A DNA stretch of 64,000 nt. It comes from Methanorbis furvi (GTDB lineage Archaea > Halobacteriota > Methanomicrobia > Methanomicrobiales > Methanocorpusculaceae). This document shows, in pieces, positions 52,654 to 61,880 of the stretch. Position 1 is the first letter of the stretch. The number at the start of each line of letters is the position of its first letter. The stretch is taken from assembly GCF_032714615.1 (NCBI RefSeq), contig NZ_JAWDKA010000002.1, forward strand, positions 154,953 to 218,952. Reading direction: 5' to 3'. The translations under genes and the position numbers were made by a program. The notes beneath the pieces are model-generated. The model did not search any database. It saw nothing but the letters and a program-made list of their open reading frames with translations, and was not told the DNA's origin.

Positions 52654-54069
52654 ATGGTTGACAATAATACAGCAGGAGGCTCAGGCCGGTACCGGAAAGT
52701 GTCCAGTGCCGGCATCTCGGAACGGCTGTTTTCGTGGGGAAAAGTCCAATCCGAGATAGTATCTGCGGAAAACGAATATCTCCAAATAGCTGGATCTCTC
52801 GCAGAAGCCAATAAAAATATCGATCAGCTCAAACGGGAAAACGCAGCACTCACCACAAAATATGAACAGGCAACCACCCAATTCACCCAAATATCCGAAA
52901 AACTTGCCGAAGAAACCATCGCGCATCAACTTCTGAAGGAAAGCTACGAAGCCAACTCACAAAACTGGTCAGACGACGACAAAGTAAAAGAGCTGGAACT
53001 TCACAACCAGCAGACCGAACTCGCCGCCAAAAAAAGTGAGATCAGCCGGCTTGAGACCGAACTGGAAAACGCTGTCGCCAAAGCTCAGGAACTTGAAACA
53101 CAGCTTGCCGAAAACAAAACCGAACTCGCCGAAAAGACCTCCCGGTACGATGCATTAACCTCCGAGTACACAGAACTCGTTCGCCAAAAAAACGAATCAC
53201 TCGATCGTCTTGCTGCCTCCGAAGAAACCATCTCCAACCTCACTCAGACGCACGAAAAAGAAATTGAAGCACTCAACAAAGACTTCGAAGAAAAAGGCCG
53301 CCAGTTCCTCCCAACCATTCACGAACTCACCCGAACGGTTGACTCCTGGAAGTACCAGCGTGAATGCGACCTGACCGAAATTCACCGACTCAGAACTGAC
53401 CTTGACGACAAATGTGCGGAAGCAGAAAAACTCAGAAAAGAACTGAACGAACTGCGTGACGTCAAAATGAAGATGCTCACCGACATCAACCGGATGGGAT
53501 TCACCTCAGTCAAGGCCGACCTCGAAAACCAAAACAAACAGGAACAGCTCAAAGAAGAGCAAGCCAGACTTACCCGCGAGATCAGCAACCTTCAGCAGAC
53601 CAAACACTCGCTCGAATCTGACCTCTGCGCAAAAAAAGAAACACTCTCCACCTACTCTGCCATCACCTCCGAGATCCTCGACGAATGGAAGGAACATGCC
53701 AAGCGTACCAGAACCTCCATCACGGACGCTGCAGGAACAGCACCAACCGAAGAAAAGTACGGACTCCTCGCAACAATCAGCGGTCATCACACTGCGTTCG
53801 TACCTTTCGCCCCAAGTTCCTACGAAGAACTGCGAAACGCAGACGCCATGGTCCGCGAGGCTGCAAAGAAACTGGCAACATGTATGAACACCTCAAACTG
53901 CCGCAAAGAAGCGTTCATCGTTGTCCCGGACGAATGCATGATGTACATTACGAAGACCCTGTACGCATCTCCGGCCTGTTCGGTTGAAGTAATCACCCCT
54001 TCGCAGGTGATTGCAGCGGTTCGAACCATTGCGCGGTTTGTGGTCTACGAAAAGACCCAGACCCGCTAA
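52654..54069 (+). CDS. Coiled-coil protein with RmuC-like C-terminal domain, copy 1
   Basis: A 471-residue protein. Head segment GISERLFSWGKVQSEIVSAENEY (about 20-42), then a coiled coil over about 45-345 rich in E, K, L and Q, then a globular tail. The tail FIVVPDECMMYITKTLYASP, CSVEVITPSQVIAAVRTIARFVVYEK (about 420-468) follows the RmuC pattern (MFIPxE..., VxLVSPTTLLxxLRTI). The nuclease strand with the catalytic D-x-K of RmuC is not visible. Preceded by a TATA-like GATATAAATA. Paralogous to the next gene. Confidence 0.7.
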   Translation: MVDNNTAGGSGRYRKVSSAGISERLFSWGKVQSEIVSAENEYLQIAGSLAEANKNIDQLKRENAALTTKYEQATTQFTQISEKLAEETIAHQLLKESYEANSQNWSDDDKVKELELHNQQTELAAKKSEISRLETELENAVAKAQELETQLAENKTELAEKTSRYDALTSEYTELVRQKNESLDRLAASEETISNLTQTHEKEIEALNKDFEEKGRQFLPTIHELTRTVDSWKYQRECDLTEIHRLRTDLDDKCAEAEKLRKELNELRDVKMKMLTDINRMGFTSVKADLENQNKQEQLKEEQARLTREISNLQQTKHSLESDLCAKKETLSTYSAITSEILDEWKEHAKRTRTSITDAAGTAPTEEKYGLLATISGHHTAFVPFAPSSYEELRNADAMVREAAKKLATCMNTSNCRKEAFIVVPDECMMYITKTLYASPACSVEVITPSQVIAAVRTIARFVVYEKTQTR

Positions 54070-54153
54070 CTCCTTTTTTTTCTGCTTGTTTTCTTATTGG
54101 AAAATGCGAATGTATTATCTGATAGGACACACATATATTTCCTTGATTAGATT

Positions 54154-55656
54154 ATGAGCGATTCGGAAAATCTTGATGCATTCTTCGGAAAGGTTCGCGA
54201 TGCCGGTGTGGGGACTCGCCTTTTCTCCTGGAAGAAGATAACTGCGGCAGCGGCAACCGCAGAGGAAGAGTATAAGGTCATAACCGGTACTCTTTCGGAG
54301 ACGCAAAACAGGCTTGCAGAAACTGAATCCCTTTCTGCAGATCAGGAAGCTGAGATCAATGCGCTCGGCAGCCGCCTGGAAGAGATAAAATCCCTGAACG
54401 AGGATCTCCACAGCGACGGAGACACGTTATCTGAGGAGAAGAGTCTTCTTGAGAACAAGCTGTCCGAGATGACAAAGACTGCGTCTGCGAATGCGGACTC
54501 TGCAGAACAGTGGAAGGCTGCGGAAGGTGCACGCCGTGCCGAGTTACAGGCCTTGAACGATCAGTACGCCCAACTTACCGAAGCGCACAACTGCCTCATG
54601 ACCGAACGCGATACTCTTGCGAACGAACTTTCCGCAGAACGCAGTGCACATATGGCAGATAATGATCAGGCACGGCTCTTCCGCGAGCAGTATCTTTCCC
54701 GCGAGGCCGAGCTGGATATCCTTAGAAAGAATATTGATGCTGCGGTTAAGGAAAGTTCTGCACGTCAGGAAGAGATCAATATGCATGTGAGTGAGCGCGA
54801 TGCAAAGTATGCGGCTCTTGCAATCGAGGCCGAACGGCTGAACGCACTCTCTGCAAAACTTGCCGAGGAGAAGGCAGCAGCAGATCTTTTGGCACGACAG
54901 GATATGGTGGAGGTCTTTGACGGCCATCATGCACGGGTCGGCACCATTCTGGAGAAAGTCTGTGCCGATCTGAATCTTGGTCTGAAGACCGAGGCGACCT
55001 ATCGCGGTACAGGTCATCCCGACTTTGCGATTCTGGTGAACAGCAGTTATGTGTTTTTCAACACGGTGTCGCCTGCGTCTCCTGATGAGGTGGCATCCTT
55101 TGAGGGACGTGTTGCGGCTGAGGCTGCTGAGCTGTTCGAGGAGGCAAAGGAGGATGGTGTCCGGGGCGAGGCATATCTTGTGGTGCCAAACTGTGTTGCG
55201 TCAAAGCTGACCGAGTTTGTGTATGAATCTGCACGCTGTACGGTGTTTGTGGTTACGCCCGAGGCTCTTGAAGCGATTGTCCGCACACTTCAGAGGATTG
55301 AGGAGTACGAGTTCGCCCGCCAGATTACTCCGTTCGAGCTGGATCAGATCTGCCGGTTTATCGGTGAGCTGAGTCATGCTGCGAAGAGAAAAATTGTGCT
55401 TGACACCTACTTCAGCAATGAGATGCTGGAGCTTTTACAGAAGGCAGAGAATCTGCCGACCGACGTTGTGGAGGATGTTGCCGGGTACGAGCAGGCCGCA
55501 CGCATGAACCCGCCAGCAGAACGTGAGTCAACTGTTCTGACGATTCCGTCACTTTCGACAAAGGTGCAGAAGCTTGAGAAGGCAATGCTTGCCAGAGCAG
55601 CCGCAGACGCAGTTGATGCTTCGGAAGATGCTGAAGAAGCAGAAGAAGAGCAGTAA
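54154..55656 (+). CDS. Coiled-coil protein with RmuC-like C-terminal domain, copy 2
   Basis: A 500-residue paralogue of the preceding gene. Head GVGTRLFSWKKITAAAATAEEEY (about 18-40), coiled coil about 45-260, then a fuller RmuC-like domain: HPDFAILVNSSYVFFNTVSP (about 288-307) where RmuC proteins have PDxxxxLP...IDSK, and YLVVPNCVASKLTEFVYESA with VFVVTPEALEAIVRTL (about 340-375). The catalytic Asp/Lys are replaced by FFNTV, so nuclease activity is unlikely. A helical segment and an acidic tail ending EEAEEEQ follow. It appears to have its own promoter. Confidence 0.72.
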   Translation: MSDSENLDAFFGKVRDAGVGTRLFSWKKITAAAATAEEEYKVITGTLSETQNRLAETESLSADQEAEINALGSRLEEIKSLNEDLHSDGDTLSEEKSLLENKLSEMTKTASANADSAEQWKAAEGARRAELQALNDQYAQLTEAHNCLMTERDTLANELSAERSAHMADNDQARLFREQYLSREAELDILRKNIDAAVKESSARQEEINMHVSERDAKYAALAIEAERLNALSAKLAEEKAAADLLARQDMVEVFDGHHARVGTILEKVCADLNLGLKTEATYRGTGHPDFAILVNSSYVFFNTVSPASPDEVASFEGRVAAEAAELFEEAKEDGVRGEAYLVVPNCVASKLTEFVYESARCTVFVVTPEALEAIVRTLQRIEEYEFARQITPFELDQICRFIGELSHAAKRKIVLDTYFSNEMLELLQKAENLPTDVVEDVAGYEQAARMNPPAERESTVLTIPSLSTKVQKLEKAMLARAAADAVDASEDAEEAEEEQ

Positions 55657-55713
55657 TAGTATTCATCTCTCATAATCACTTTTTTTTGTTTCGCTTCAGG
55701 ATGCATTTGAAAA

Positions 55714-55857
55714 GAAACGCGAATAACGCGAATAAAAAAAATCGCCAATGGCGATTTTTAAGATATTAACGACGTCACTTAATTTTTAGAGAACGATTCA
55801 TTCTGAGAGATGCAGATGATCTTTATTTTTATTTTTTTATTCGCGTTATTCGCGTTT
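55714..55857. repeat. Family B palindromic repeat
   Basis: The left arm GAAACGCGAATAACGCGAAT with core AATCGCCAATGGCGATT, and the right arm ATTCGCGTTATTCGCGTTT, face each other across an AT-rich centre. It lies between the ends of two convergent genes, where it could act as a bidirectional terminator. Confidence 0.82.
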
Positions 55858-55869
55858 AAAAAAAAATAT

Positions 55870-57492
55870 TTACAAAAGATTTGCCAGCGTTCGTCCGAAG
55901 CGCGGAACGAAATCTTTTTTCCGCGACACAACCCCTTCAAGATGCATCGGTTTTTTCTCCCAGTGCATCTTCATCATCGTCGACTCATCCGCGACCGCAA
56001 ACATATCAGACCCCATCTCCGACACACTCGTGTACAGCGCAATATAGATATCAGGAGCATTCGACTCACGCATCTTTGCCTGCAGAGCCGCATAAATCTC
56101 CTCAGACTGGTTCTGCGCATACTCATACGAAGGCGTCAGAATCTGGGCAACAATCACCCGCTTGCCGGAAAGACTGTACTCCTTCGTATCACGGTCAAGC
56201 AGCTCGCTCTGGGACACACCTGACAGCGACATCCCTTCAGCGATCAGCTCCTGAGCATAGGCTGTTGGATCCACATCAGCAATTTTTGCAAGGAAGGAGA
56301 CAGCCTCCTCATCAAGTCTCGTCGATGTTGACATCTTCAGCCCAAGAGTATCAGAAAGAATTCCCGAAAGAAGAGCGCCCGCAACCTCCTTCCCAGGCTC
56401 AATACCTGACTCCATAAATCTCCTGGTCACAATCGTCGAGGTTGAACCGACCGGCTCAAGATCAAAACGGATCGGCTGCAAGGTCGCCATTGCCCCGAGG
56501 CGGTGATGATCAATGATCTCAATAATATCAGCAGTCTCAATTCCCTCGACCGCCTGACTGTACTCATTGTGATCCAGAAGAATCACCGACTTCTCCACAT
56601 CATCCATCAACGAGTTGCGGGAGATCGTACTGATGAGTTTGCCGCTCTCATCCAGCACACAAGCAGTACGATACTTCGAGTTGGAAACGAGTTCCTTCAC
56701 GTACTCAAGCGTGTCTCCCATGTGAACGGTAGGAACATCGGTCGCCATGATCATCTCTGCTGGCAGAGTCAAGTGAATCGTCTTTGCAACACCAAACGCA
56801 TCAACATCAGTCGAGAGGACCGTAACCCCGCGTGCCTCAGCAGCTGTAAGCAGCCGGTCGCCAACCGGCGCAGAGTCTGCAATGATCAAAGCTGCAATAC
56901 CGGCAGACACCAGAGCAAGCTGGGTTGGTTCGTCGTCACCGACAATGGCAATATCCTTCTCGGTGATGCGGGAGAGAATCACATGCAGGGCATCAATTGA
57001 GATGTAGACCGAGCCTTCAAGAACATCATGTTTGCGGACGCGGATGTCTGCTGCGAGAATCCGTGCGAGAGTCTCAACCGGCATCGGCGACATGACCAGA
57101 TTTTCCCGCTTGATCGTACTGACATAGGCATGGGCAAGACCGTGTTCACTCACAAGACCGATCAGTTTTCCTGCAGCATCAGTGATCGGCAGATTTCGCA
57201 GATCGTTTGCGTCCATTGTTTCGATGACGTCGATTGTCGGCGTGCTGGCGGTCGCACTCTGGGAGTAGGTGACCGGAATGTCAGCGACTGAGGGCTCAAC
57301 GTTCAGAATAAGTTCCGGAGCCTCAACGCCAAATTTCTCCAGGGCAAATCTGGACTCGGCATTCAGATCACCGCAGCGGGCTGCGATGTACTGGCCGCCG
57401 CCCAGTTTATTGAGATATGCGGCGTAGCCTATAACACTGCAGATACTGTCGGTGTCGGGATGCCGGTGGCCGATTACATAGATGGTTTTCAC
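55870..57492 (-). CDS. ppaC: Manganese-dependent inorganic pyrophosphatase with CBS and DRTGG domains
   Basis: A family II pyrophosphatase, 540 residues, started at GTG 57492 (AGGAGA 6 bases upstream; the codons before it are not protein-like). DHH motifs: GHRHPDTDS (6-14), LLDHNEYSQA and IDHHRLG (about 330-350). CBS segments at about 70-125 and 240-295 flank a DRTGG domain, as in adenine-nucleotide-regulated enzymes. The C-terminal DHHA2 domain ends with KPMHLEGVVSRKKDFVPR. It would pull biosynthetic reactions forward and return phosphate, fitting the polyphosphate genes elsewhere in the window. Confidence 0.93.
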   Translation of the reverse strand: MKTIYVIGHRHPDTDSICSVIGYAAYLNKLGGGQYIAARCGDLNAESRFALEKFGVEAPELILNVEPSVADIPVTYSQSATASTPTIDVIETMDANDLRNLPITDAAGKLIGLVSEHGLAHAYVSTIKRENLVMSPMPVETLARILAADIRVRKHDVLEGSVYISIDALHVILSRITEKDIAIVGDDEPTQLALVSAGIAALIIADSAPVGDRLLTAAEARGVTVLSTDVDAFGVAKTIHLTLPAEMIMATDVPTVHMGDTLEYVKELVSNSKYRTACVLDESGKLISTISRNSLMDDVEKSVILLDHNEYSQAVEGIETADIIEIIDHHRLGAMATLQPIRFDLEPVGSTSTIVTRRFMESGIEPGKEVAGALLSGILSDTLGLKMSTSTRLDEEAVSFLAKIADVDPTAYAQELIAEGMSLSGVSQSELLDRDTKEYSLSGKRVIVAQILTPSYEYAQNQSEEIYAALQAKMRESNAPDIYIALYTSVSEMGSDMFAVADESTMMKMHWEKKPMHLEGVVSRKKDFVPRFGRTLANLL

Positions 57493-57661
57493 AGCTGTCT
57501 CCTGTTGGTGATTTGGATTGTGGTATATATTTGAACGGAAGGAATGATAGTTATTGTGTCCGCGACATGTTGCCTGCACCCTTTCTCTGCACAATGTTCA
57601 TATACCTTCAAATGGTTCCGGACAAATGCTTATGTGGTCTGACTTCTCACCTTTATGACAC

Positions 57662-57955
57662 ATGCATAAGGAAGAGCTTATCGAACTGCACCAGATATTT
57701 TTCGATATAAAGGAGTACTTTGAGTCGATCAATCCTGATCTGAAATTTCCCCAGTATACTGCACTGAAGATCCAGCCAGATCAGATCAACCGCAGCAAGC
57801 TTGAGCACAAATATGCAATTTTTATTCTCGGTTCTGAGCTTGCGGCATCCATGAAGGAGTTTGAGACTATCTCTTCCCGCGGGATTCCAACACGTATGAA
57901 GGAACTTGCGGAGAAGACGTTACGGGAGATGGAGTCAGAGCGCGAGCATTCGTAA
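57662..57955 (+). CDS. UPF0058 family protein
   Basis: A 97-residue helical protein typical of methanogens and haloarchaea: MHKEELIELHQIFFDIKEYF at the start and a SRGIPTRMKELAEKTLREME helix at the end. Function is unknown for the family; the small basic/helical design suggests nucleic-acid or protein binding. It is divergent from ppaC. Confidence 0.85.
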   Translation: MHKEELIELHQIFFDIKEYFESINPDLKFPQYTALKIQPDQINRSKLEHKYAIFILGSELAASMKEFETISSRGIPTRMKELAEKTLREMESEREHS

Positions 57956-58025
57956 TCTGGCAATAATCGGCTTTGGCCAAAAGCCGCGTTCTTTTTTTTG
58001 ATTTTGTGTACTGATGAAAGTTCTG

Positions 58026-58259
58026 CCGCCCACGGAAAAGCGGAACACACTGAGTTCCACAGAAAAAAACATCACGGAGCAGACGTGAACATCACGGAAA
58101 TATTCCTGATACTAACGTGTCAAACCCCTTGATGAAAATGAGATTGAGATTTGATTTTCATACCAAACGAATTGTTTTAGAATTCCGTGATGTTCACGTC
58201 TGCTCCGTGATGTTTTTTTTCTGTGAAATTTCCGTGTACTCAGTGTGTTCCGTGGGCGG
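58026..58259. repeat. Family A inverted repeat
   Basis: The left arm starts CCGCCCACGGAAAAGCGG; the right arm ends GTTCCGTGGGCGG; both carry the CACGGAGCAGACGTGAACA core inverted. The centre is about 75 bases. It lies between the convergent UPF0058 and mptN genes and fills that 340-bp gap. Confidence 0.88.
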
Positions 58260-58295
58260 CTCAGAAATAATAGGCAAAAAAAATAAAAAAAAGTT

Positions 58296-59099
58296 TCAGC
58301 ACTTCCCGAGTTTATCCTGTTCGACCAGATACTCGGCAAGCAGTCTGGGGATGGGGGCTGTCATGCAATGCCAGTTCGGGGTTCCGTTGACTTCAAGGAC
58401 CGTGTAGCCTCCGTCTTCGAGCGGCAGAAGGTCAACACCGCAGTAGTCGATTCCGATAGCCCGTGCTGCTGCTTCTGCTGCCGCACGCATGTCGGCTGGT
58501 ATTTCTACTGCCGTGCCGCAGCCTCCCTGATGGATGTTATGAGTTAAGTGGTCTGATTCACGTTTGATTGCGCCGACAGCTTTGTTTCCGATGACAAAGA
58601 TGCGGTAGTCGCGATCATTTTTGACGTACTGCTGTACATAGTACGGCGGGGCTTCGGTTATCTGATCGACCGAGTTGAAGAGATAGATACCGTTTCCGTC
58701 AAAGCCGTAGACCGGTTTGTAGACTGCTTTGCCGTCATGGCTTGCGAGAAAATCGGCGACGACTTTTTTGTTGTTTGTGAAGCAGGTGTCAGGGCTCGGC
58801 GCTCCGGCATTGATCAACATGGCGGTTGTGGTAACTTTACTTGCACAAGTGGCGATTGCCTCGGGAGAGTTGATGACGCGGTTGGTGAGCTCGAGTGCTT
58901 TGAGGAGTTCAAACTGTATGCCGTCCTGCTTAATGCCGCATGCCCAGATGGTCTCTCCATCGACCGGCAGATTGAAGGGATCAACCGAGGCAAGGTTGAG
59001 GACTTCAAAGGGGACGTTCATCCGCTTGAGTTCTGCCATCACCATGCCGGTCGAGTTGTCACCCGGTGTGTCGGTGGGTTTGGGAATTATATGAATCAT
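58296..59099 (-). CDS. mptN: Tetrahydromethanopterin:alpha-L-glutamate ligase-like (RimK/MptN) ATP-grasp enzyme
   Basis: A 267-residue ATP-grasp ligase of the RimK group, whose archaeal member MptN adds a glutamate to tetrahydromethanopterin to give tetrahydrosarcinapterin. ATP-grasp motifs: KPVYGFDGNGIYLF (about 130-143), QQYVKNDRDYRIFVIG, and the metal-binding VLEVNGTPNWHCM near the end. ATG 59099 is used; GTG 59105 is an alternative. CofF and lysine-biosynthesis LysX are related options. Confidence 0.75.
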   Translation of the reverse strand: MIHIIPKPTDTPGDNSTGMVMAELKRMNVPFEVLNLASVDPFNLPVDGETIWACGIKQDGIQFELLKALELTNRVINSPEAIATCASKVTTTAMLINAGAPSPDTCFTNNKKVVADFLASHDGKAVYKPVYGFDGNGIYLFNSVDQITEAPPYYVQQYVKNDRDYRIFVIGNKAVGAIKRESDHLTHNIHQGGCGTAVEIPADMRAAAEAAARAIGIDYCGVDLLPLEDGGYTVLEVNGTPNWHCMTAPIPRLLAEYLVEQDKLGKC

Positions 59100-59216
59100 T
59101 GCCACTTCTGTATGCCTGCCCGAATCATAAGGATTTCTTTTGGAAAATTTTTGCCTGAAGCGGCTTTGATGATAAATTCATTTATTTACAAACACTGTTC
59201 AGCATTGTTTGTAGCT

Positions 59217-59352
59217 CCGCCCACGGAAAAGCGGAACGCATGCCTTCGGCCTGCTTACTGCTTCGCAGGAACACACGGAAATTTCACAGAAAAACATCAC
59301 GGAGCAGACGTGATGTTTTTATTTCTGTGTTTTCTGTTTTTCCGTGGGAGGC
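59217..59352. repeat. Family A inverted repeat with nested insertion
   Basis: The left arm CCGCCCACGGAAAAGCGGAA is interrupted by the 31-bp insertion at 59237-59267 and then continues CACACGGAAATTTCACAG and CACGGAGCAGACGTG. The right arm is short and ends TTTTCCGTGGGAGG. It fills the gap between mptN and the DUF116 genes. Confidence 0.85.
59237..59267 (+). mobile_element. 31-bp insertion with GGAA target duplication
   Basis: Begins CGCATGCCTTCGGCCTGC and ends GCTTCGCA, with one base changed (CTTACTG for CTCACTG). GGAA flanks both sides (59233-59236, 59268-59271). Removing it with one GGAA restores the family A sequence GCGGAACACACGG seen in sister copies. Confidence 0.68.
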
Positions 59353-59414
59353 CAGGAACTAATAGACAACACAAAAAAAAATCGTAAAAAAATATTTTGG
59401 TGAAAAAAAAATAT

Positions 59415-60146
59415 TCACTGATCAGGCTTTCTCTCAGGCTCGCGTCGCACAATCGGCTCGGGAAGTCCGATCGACGCGACCTCAAGCAGTTCATCCCAGT
59501 CCATCGTCGTCTCGACACACCCGTCGGTCTTGGTCACCACACCAAGCGTAATCATCGAGATACGTTTCCCCATCTCAAGACCCTCCTTCACCTCAAGAAT
59601 ACAGCCGACACCGATCATCGCCTGAGGCCGGTACTTCTTCACCATTCGTTTGATGAATGTGGAGCCCGGAATCAGAAATGTTTTGTATCCTGCCTCCTCC
59701 AGAGGAGGGATGACTGACCCAAGACCGCACCTGCCGCAGGAAATACACTTCAGCCCATCCGGCGTAAGACGTGCCGGACAGTTGGACGACCGCAGACACT
59801 GCGGGAAAAACACCGCACGATTTTCAACCGGAACAGCCGCAAACGCAGTTGTGTTCACATCATTATCGATCTTGATCAAAAACTCCATCAACTGTGTTGC
59901 ATCAACGCCGAGAACCTGACAGCCGGTCGCAACCGCCCCTTCCGTAAACGCGAGGACCGGTCTGAGCAGCATCGGGAAGTAGAGATGCTTGCGTTTGATT
60001 GAGAGAACAATCAACGCAACCATCGCGATCACAAAAACAATCCAGACAATGATCAGAATCAGAAGAATCTGTCCGACCAGCAGTGCAAGATTATCCCAGA
60101 ACTGGCTGTTGAACAAAGTCGCCTCAAACGGCAGTGTAACAGACAT
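59415..60146 (-). CDS. DUF116 family protein, copy 1
   Basis: A 243-residue protein with one or two N-terminal membrane helices (about 15-75) and a cytoplasmic DUF116 domain. The Cys-rich motif CLRSSNCPARLTPDGLKC and SCGRCGLG (about 118-142) suggests a metal or Fe-S site; GSTFIKRMVKKYRPQAMIGVGC follows. Its ATG comes directly after the TAG of the upstream copy. Tandem duplicates; function unknown. Last gene of the carbonic anhydrase-like - HdrA-like - mtnA - DUF116 operon. Confidence 0.85.
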   Translation of the reverse strand: MSVTLPFEATLFNSQFWDNLALLVGQILLILIIVWIVFVIAMVALIVLSIKRKHLYFPMLLRPVLAFTEGAVATGCQVLGVDATQLMEFLIKIDNDVNTTAFAAVPVENRAVFFPQCLRSSNCPARLTPDGLKCISCGRCGLGSVIPPLEEAGYKTFLIPGSTFIKRMVKKYRPQAMIGVGCILEVKEGLEMGKRISMITLGVVTKTDGCVETTMDWDELLEVASIGLPEPIVRREPERKPDQ

Positions 60147-60851
60147 CTACTTCCTCCCGACAACCGGTTCGGGAAGTCCGATCGACGCAACCTCGAACAG
60201 CTCATCCCAGTCAAGACTCGTCTCCACACAGCCGTCCGACTTCATCACAACACCCATCGCCGTCATCTCAATTTTCCTCGCCATCTCCTGAAACTGCTTG
60301 ATCTCCATCAGACACCCGACACCGATCATCGCCCGCGGGTGAAACCGCTTCAGAAGTCGTTTGATGTAGGTTGAACCGGGCACAATAAACACCAGATACC
60401 CTGCATCAGTTAACGCATTCGTCGCCATCCCAAGCCCGCACCGATCGCAGTCAAGACACTTGATCCCAAGGGGCGTCAGATGAGCCGGACACTTCGCCGA
60501 GCGCAGACAGTGGGGAAGAAACACCGCACGCTCTTTTACCGGAACAGCTGCGAACTCGTCGCGGTTCACATCATTCTCGAGTTTGATCAGAACAGTAGTG
60601 ATCTCGGTATCATCAATGCCAACCATCCGGCATCCGGTCCGAACTGCCCCTTTCAGCAGAAGATACGCAGGACGAAGAAGCCAGGGGCAGTAGAGATGTT
60701 TCTTTCGGATCGACACAACAAACAGCAGGACGGTTATCACGACAAGGGCAAGCCAGACGAAAAAGATCAGCAGTGCAATCTGACCAATCATCAGAGCCAG
60801 CGAGTCCCAGTACGGATGACCAAAAATGGAAAACGGAAGGGTGACCGGCAT
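60147..60851 (-). CDS. DUF116 family protein, copy 2
   Basis: A 234-residue paralogue of the next gene, same layout: N-terminal membrane helices, then CLRSAKCPAHLTPLGIKC and DCDRCGLG, then GSTYIKRLLKRFHPRAMIGVGC. All cysteines of the motif are shared between the copies, so both are likely functional. It begins 3 bases after mtnA ends. Confidence 0.85.
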   Translation of the reverse strand: MPVTLPFSIFGHPYWDSLALMIGQIALLIFFVWLALVVITVLLFVVSIRKKHLYCPWLLRPAYLLLKGAVRTGCRMVGIDDTEITTVLIKLENDVNRDEFAAVPVKERAVFLPHCLRSAKCPAHLTPLGIKCLDCDRCGLGMATNALTDAGYLVFIVPGSTYIKRLLKRFHPRAMIGVGCLMEIKQFQEMARKIEMTAMGVVMKSDGCVETSLDWDELFEVASIGLPEPVVGRK

Positions 60852-60854
60852 GGA

Positions 60855-61880
60855 TTACATCTGCCTCAGATTCGAGAAATCGTACGGAGGATACAGAACG
60901 CCGACTTCGGTGATGATGCCGGTCACCAGCGAGAGCGGCGTTGCATCAAACGCATAGTTGATGACCGGAACGCCTTCGGGCACGGTTGGCTTTCCCCAGA
61001 ATGCCGCAACCTCGTCGCGGCTCCGTTCCTCAACAATAATATCTGCTTCAACCGCCTCTACATCAAACGTCGAGATTGGAGCTGCGACATAGAACGGAAT
61101 GTTGTGATGTTTTGCACAGACCGCATGCATGTAGGTTCCGATTTTGTTGAACACCGCATCCTTCGTGATCCGGTCGGCTCCCACCACAACGCAGTCGATC
61201 TTTCCCTTCCGCATCAGATACGCAGCTTCCGAGTCGATGATCGAGGTGACCGGAATGTTGTCATGATGCAGTTCCCATGCGGTCAGGCGTGCTCCCTGCA
61301 GAAGAGGACGCGTCTCGCAGGAGACGACCGAGATCTTTTTGCCCATCTTGTGAGCTGAACGAATCACGCCGAGCGCTGTTCCCCACGTTGAACAGGCAAG
61401 CGCTCCTGCATTGCAGTGCGTAAGCACGGTTCCGATCTGTGGAAGAAGCGTTGCTCCGTTATGGCCAAGCTGCATGCAGCATTTTTCATCCGCTTCCGCG
61501 ATAGTTTTCGCGGCGGTGATCGCAAGGAACCTTGCCATCTCAGGCGGAAGATTTTCCATCGACCGCAGCACTTTGTCAATGCCCCACGCAAGGTTCACCG
61601 CAGTAGGCCTGGTACTTTTCAGTAAAGCTGCGTCGCTTGCAACCGTCTCGGCAAACTCAACGTCAGAGGTACAGGAAACTGCGGACAATGCAACGCCGAA
61701 AGCTCCTGCAACACCGAGAGCCGGAGCTCCCCGGACTTCGAGTCTGCGAATCGCATCAGCGAGTCGTTCAACGGTCTTCACCTCAATGACCACGAACTCG
61801 ACCGGAAGTTTCGTCTGGTCGATCATCATGATCGAGTTGTTCTCATCATTCCACCAGATTGTTTTCGTCTCGTCCGTCAC
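60855..61880 (-). CDS. mtnA: S-methyl-5-thioribose-1-phosphate isomerase
   Basis: A 341-residue member of the MtnA/eIF2B-like family. It isomerises methylthioribose-1-phosphate in methionine salvage; archaeal members can act on related ribose-1-phosphates. Motifs: VRGAPALGVAGAFG (about 48-61), THCNAGALACSTWGTALGV (about 148-166), ETRPLLQGARLTAWEL and the catalytic VVGADRITKD (about 228). The GTG start overlaps the HdrA-like stop by 4 bases. ribose-1,5-bisphosphate isomerase is an alternative, less similar. Confidence 0.88.
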   Translation of the reverse strand: MTDETKTIWWNDENNSIMMIDQTKLPVEFVVIEVKTVERLADAIRRLEVRGAPALGVAGAFGVALSAVSCTSDVEFAETVASDAALLKSTRPTAVNLAWGIDKVLRSMENLPPEMARFLAITAAKTIAEADEKCCMQLGHNGATLLPQIGTVLTHCNAGALACSTWGTALGVIRSAHKMGKKISVVSCETRPLLQGARLTAWELHHDNIPVTSIIDSEAAYLMRKGKIDCVVVGADRITKDAVFNKIGTYMHAVCAKHHNIPFYVAAPISTFDVEAVEADIIVEERSRDEVAAFWGKPTVPEGVPVINYAFDATPLSLVTGIITEVGVLYPPYDFSNLRQM

